From CAZDCD01 sp964503885 (GTDB taxonomy: Bacteria; Bacteroidota; Bacteroidia; Bacteroidales; UBA10428): DNA of 13,415 nt. Below are positions 13,011 through 13,415 of the stretch, piece by piece. Each line of letters starts with the position of its first letter. The stretch's first letter is position 1. The notes under the pieces were generated by a model. That model searched no databases, was not told the DNA's origin, and worked only from the letters and a program-made list of their open reading frames with translations. The position numbers and the translations under genes were made by a program. Location of the stretch: NCBI GenBank assembly GCA_964503885.1, contig CAZDCD010000045.1, forward strand, positions 1-13,415. The letters are read 5' to 3'.

Positions 13011-13415
13011 TTCAGATATTTTTAATTTCTTTTAAGACGATTAGGATACCAAATTGTTACAATCTTGAATCCTGTAGGATTAAATAATAGTAAAACTCTG
13101 TTTATTCAACCAAAACTATCCATTTCAATGTCTTTGTCAATGGTGTCAGCTCAATTGTTGGCAATGGCGCGATAAAAGCAGTTCCGTTCTGAAAACGGAG
13201 TTGAGCAAATTTCTATGACTGTCCCGCAGGCGAAGCCACCTTAGCGGGCCTCATACAAAATACCTGGAGTTTGAAGAACGGGACTAAATTACGTTTTATC
13301 GTAAGTTATCGGCCGTTTTGGTTCGATGCCCCGCTTCGCGGAAAGTTGGTTCATATAGTCAAGCAATTTGGTTTATCGCCTCATTCATCGACCCTGCTTT
13401 AGTATGCAATGTGCC
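13011..13415. other. Intergenic region upstream of DUF4386 with a large nested inverted repeat
   Basis: No gene is supported in the 405 bases to the window edge. The first 120 bases are the AT-rich leader of the DUF4386 gene, followed by the repeat at 13150-13305. After that, plus-strand codons from 13301 are open to the edge, but no family is recognised, so no call is made. Confidence 0.45.
13150..13305 (-). repeat. Large inverted repeat with nested hairpin upstream of DUF4386
   Basis: The left arm (13170-13195, CGATAAAA then AGTTCCGTTCTGAAAAC) and right arm (13269-13301) pair over 8 of 8 and 14 of 17 positions, with 7 extra bases on the right. The 73-base centre contains a hairpin, GTCCCGC / GCGGGC, at 13211-13238 whose loop is itself partly complementary. 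The plus-strand block TTGTTGGCAATGG (13155-13167) resembles the TTGGCATATG box that ends the other spacers, so this is probably another member of the family. Confidence 0.5.

Noticed and set aside
1..13415. CRISPR arrays, tRNA or rRNA genes.
   Set aside because: No regularly spaced short direct repeats, no tRNA-like cloverleaf and no rRNA sequence was seen on either strand.
1..13415. An integron integrase or other tyrosine recombinase that would prove the cassette hypothesis.
   Set aside because: None is encoded in the window; its absence neither proves nor excludes an array extending beyond the edges or the gap.

Overview
The window reads as accessory DNA of a Bacteroidota bacterium. The clearest pointers are a type IX secretion (T9SS) C-terminal sorting domain with a PKD domain on a secreted protein, a second such tail at the left edge, several AT-rich single-domain genes of families common in that phylum (DUF4386, CPBP, SRPBCC, VOC lipoprotein), and IS91-type relics. 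Genus cannot be told from this sequence. A run of exactly 100 N (9453-9552) shows that it is a scaffold.

Layout from left to right. 1-213 (+) is the 3' end of a secreted protein. 495-1574, 1742-2503 and 2686-3372 (all -) are a GH-A-type glycosidase-like lipoprotein, a class I methyltransferase and a DapB-like reductase, each separated from the next by a structured spacer. 3373-4174 has no convincing gene. 4175-7331 (-) is a tight two-gene unit: a secreted SUMF1/FGE-fold protein followed by a PKD/T9SS adhesin-like protein. 7639-8586 (+) is a scar made of a decayed IS91 transposase and the 3' end of a group II intron, which stops one base short of the folD stop codon. folD (8588-9439, -) then runs into the gap. 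Beyond the gap lie a VOC lipoprotein (9755-10270, -), an SRPBCC protein with a 34-codon ORF and a CPBP protease (10485-11700, -, apparently one coupled unit), a second and different IS91 relic (11995-12270, +), and a DUF4386 membrane protein (12315-13010, -).

The most interesting feature is what lies between the genes. Every intact gene is on the minus strand. Most of those outside the two secreted-protein genes stand alone and are unrelated in function, and they are separated by spacers of 125-300 bases. Several spacers share recognisable sequence: a core like CATTAC-GCCAAAC followed by TTGGCATATG just upstream of gene starts, and a 40-base segment about 80% identical between two spacers 7 kb apart. 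Most also contain an imperfect inverted repeat with arms 55-105 bases apart and one extra base in one arm. This is the architecture of integron gene cassettes with attC sites, in an array without a visible integrase. The cores deviate from the classical GTTRRRY consensus, so this is a hypothesis: either a divergent attC family or another mobile single-gene unit.

The genes do not form an obvious pathway. The only functional units supported by spacing are the secreted pair at 4175-7331 and the CPBP / 34-codon ORF / SRPBCC unit. The rest look like independently acquired single genes, later damaged by IS91 and group II intron activity.
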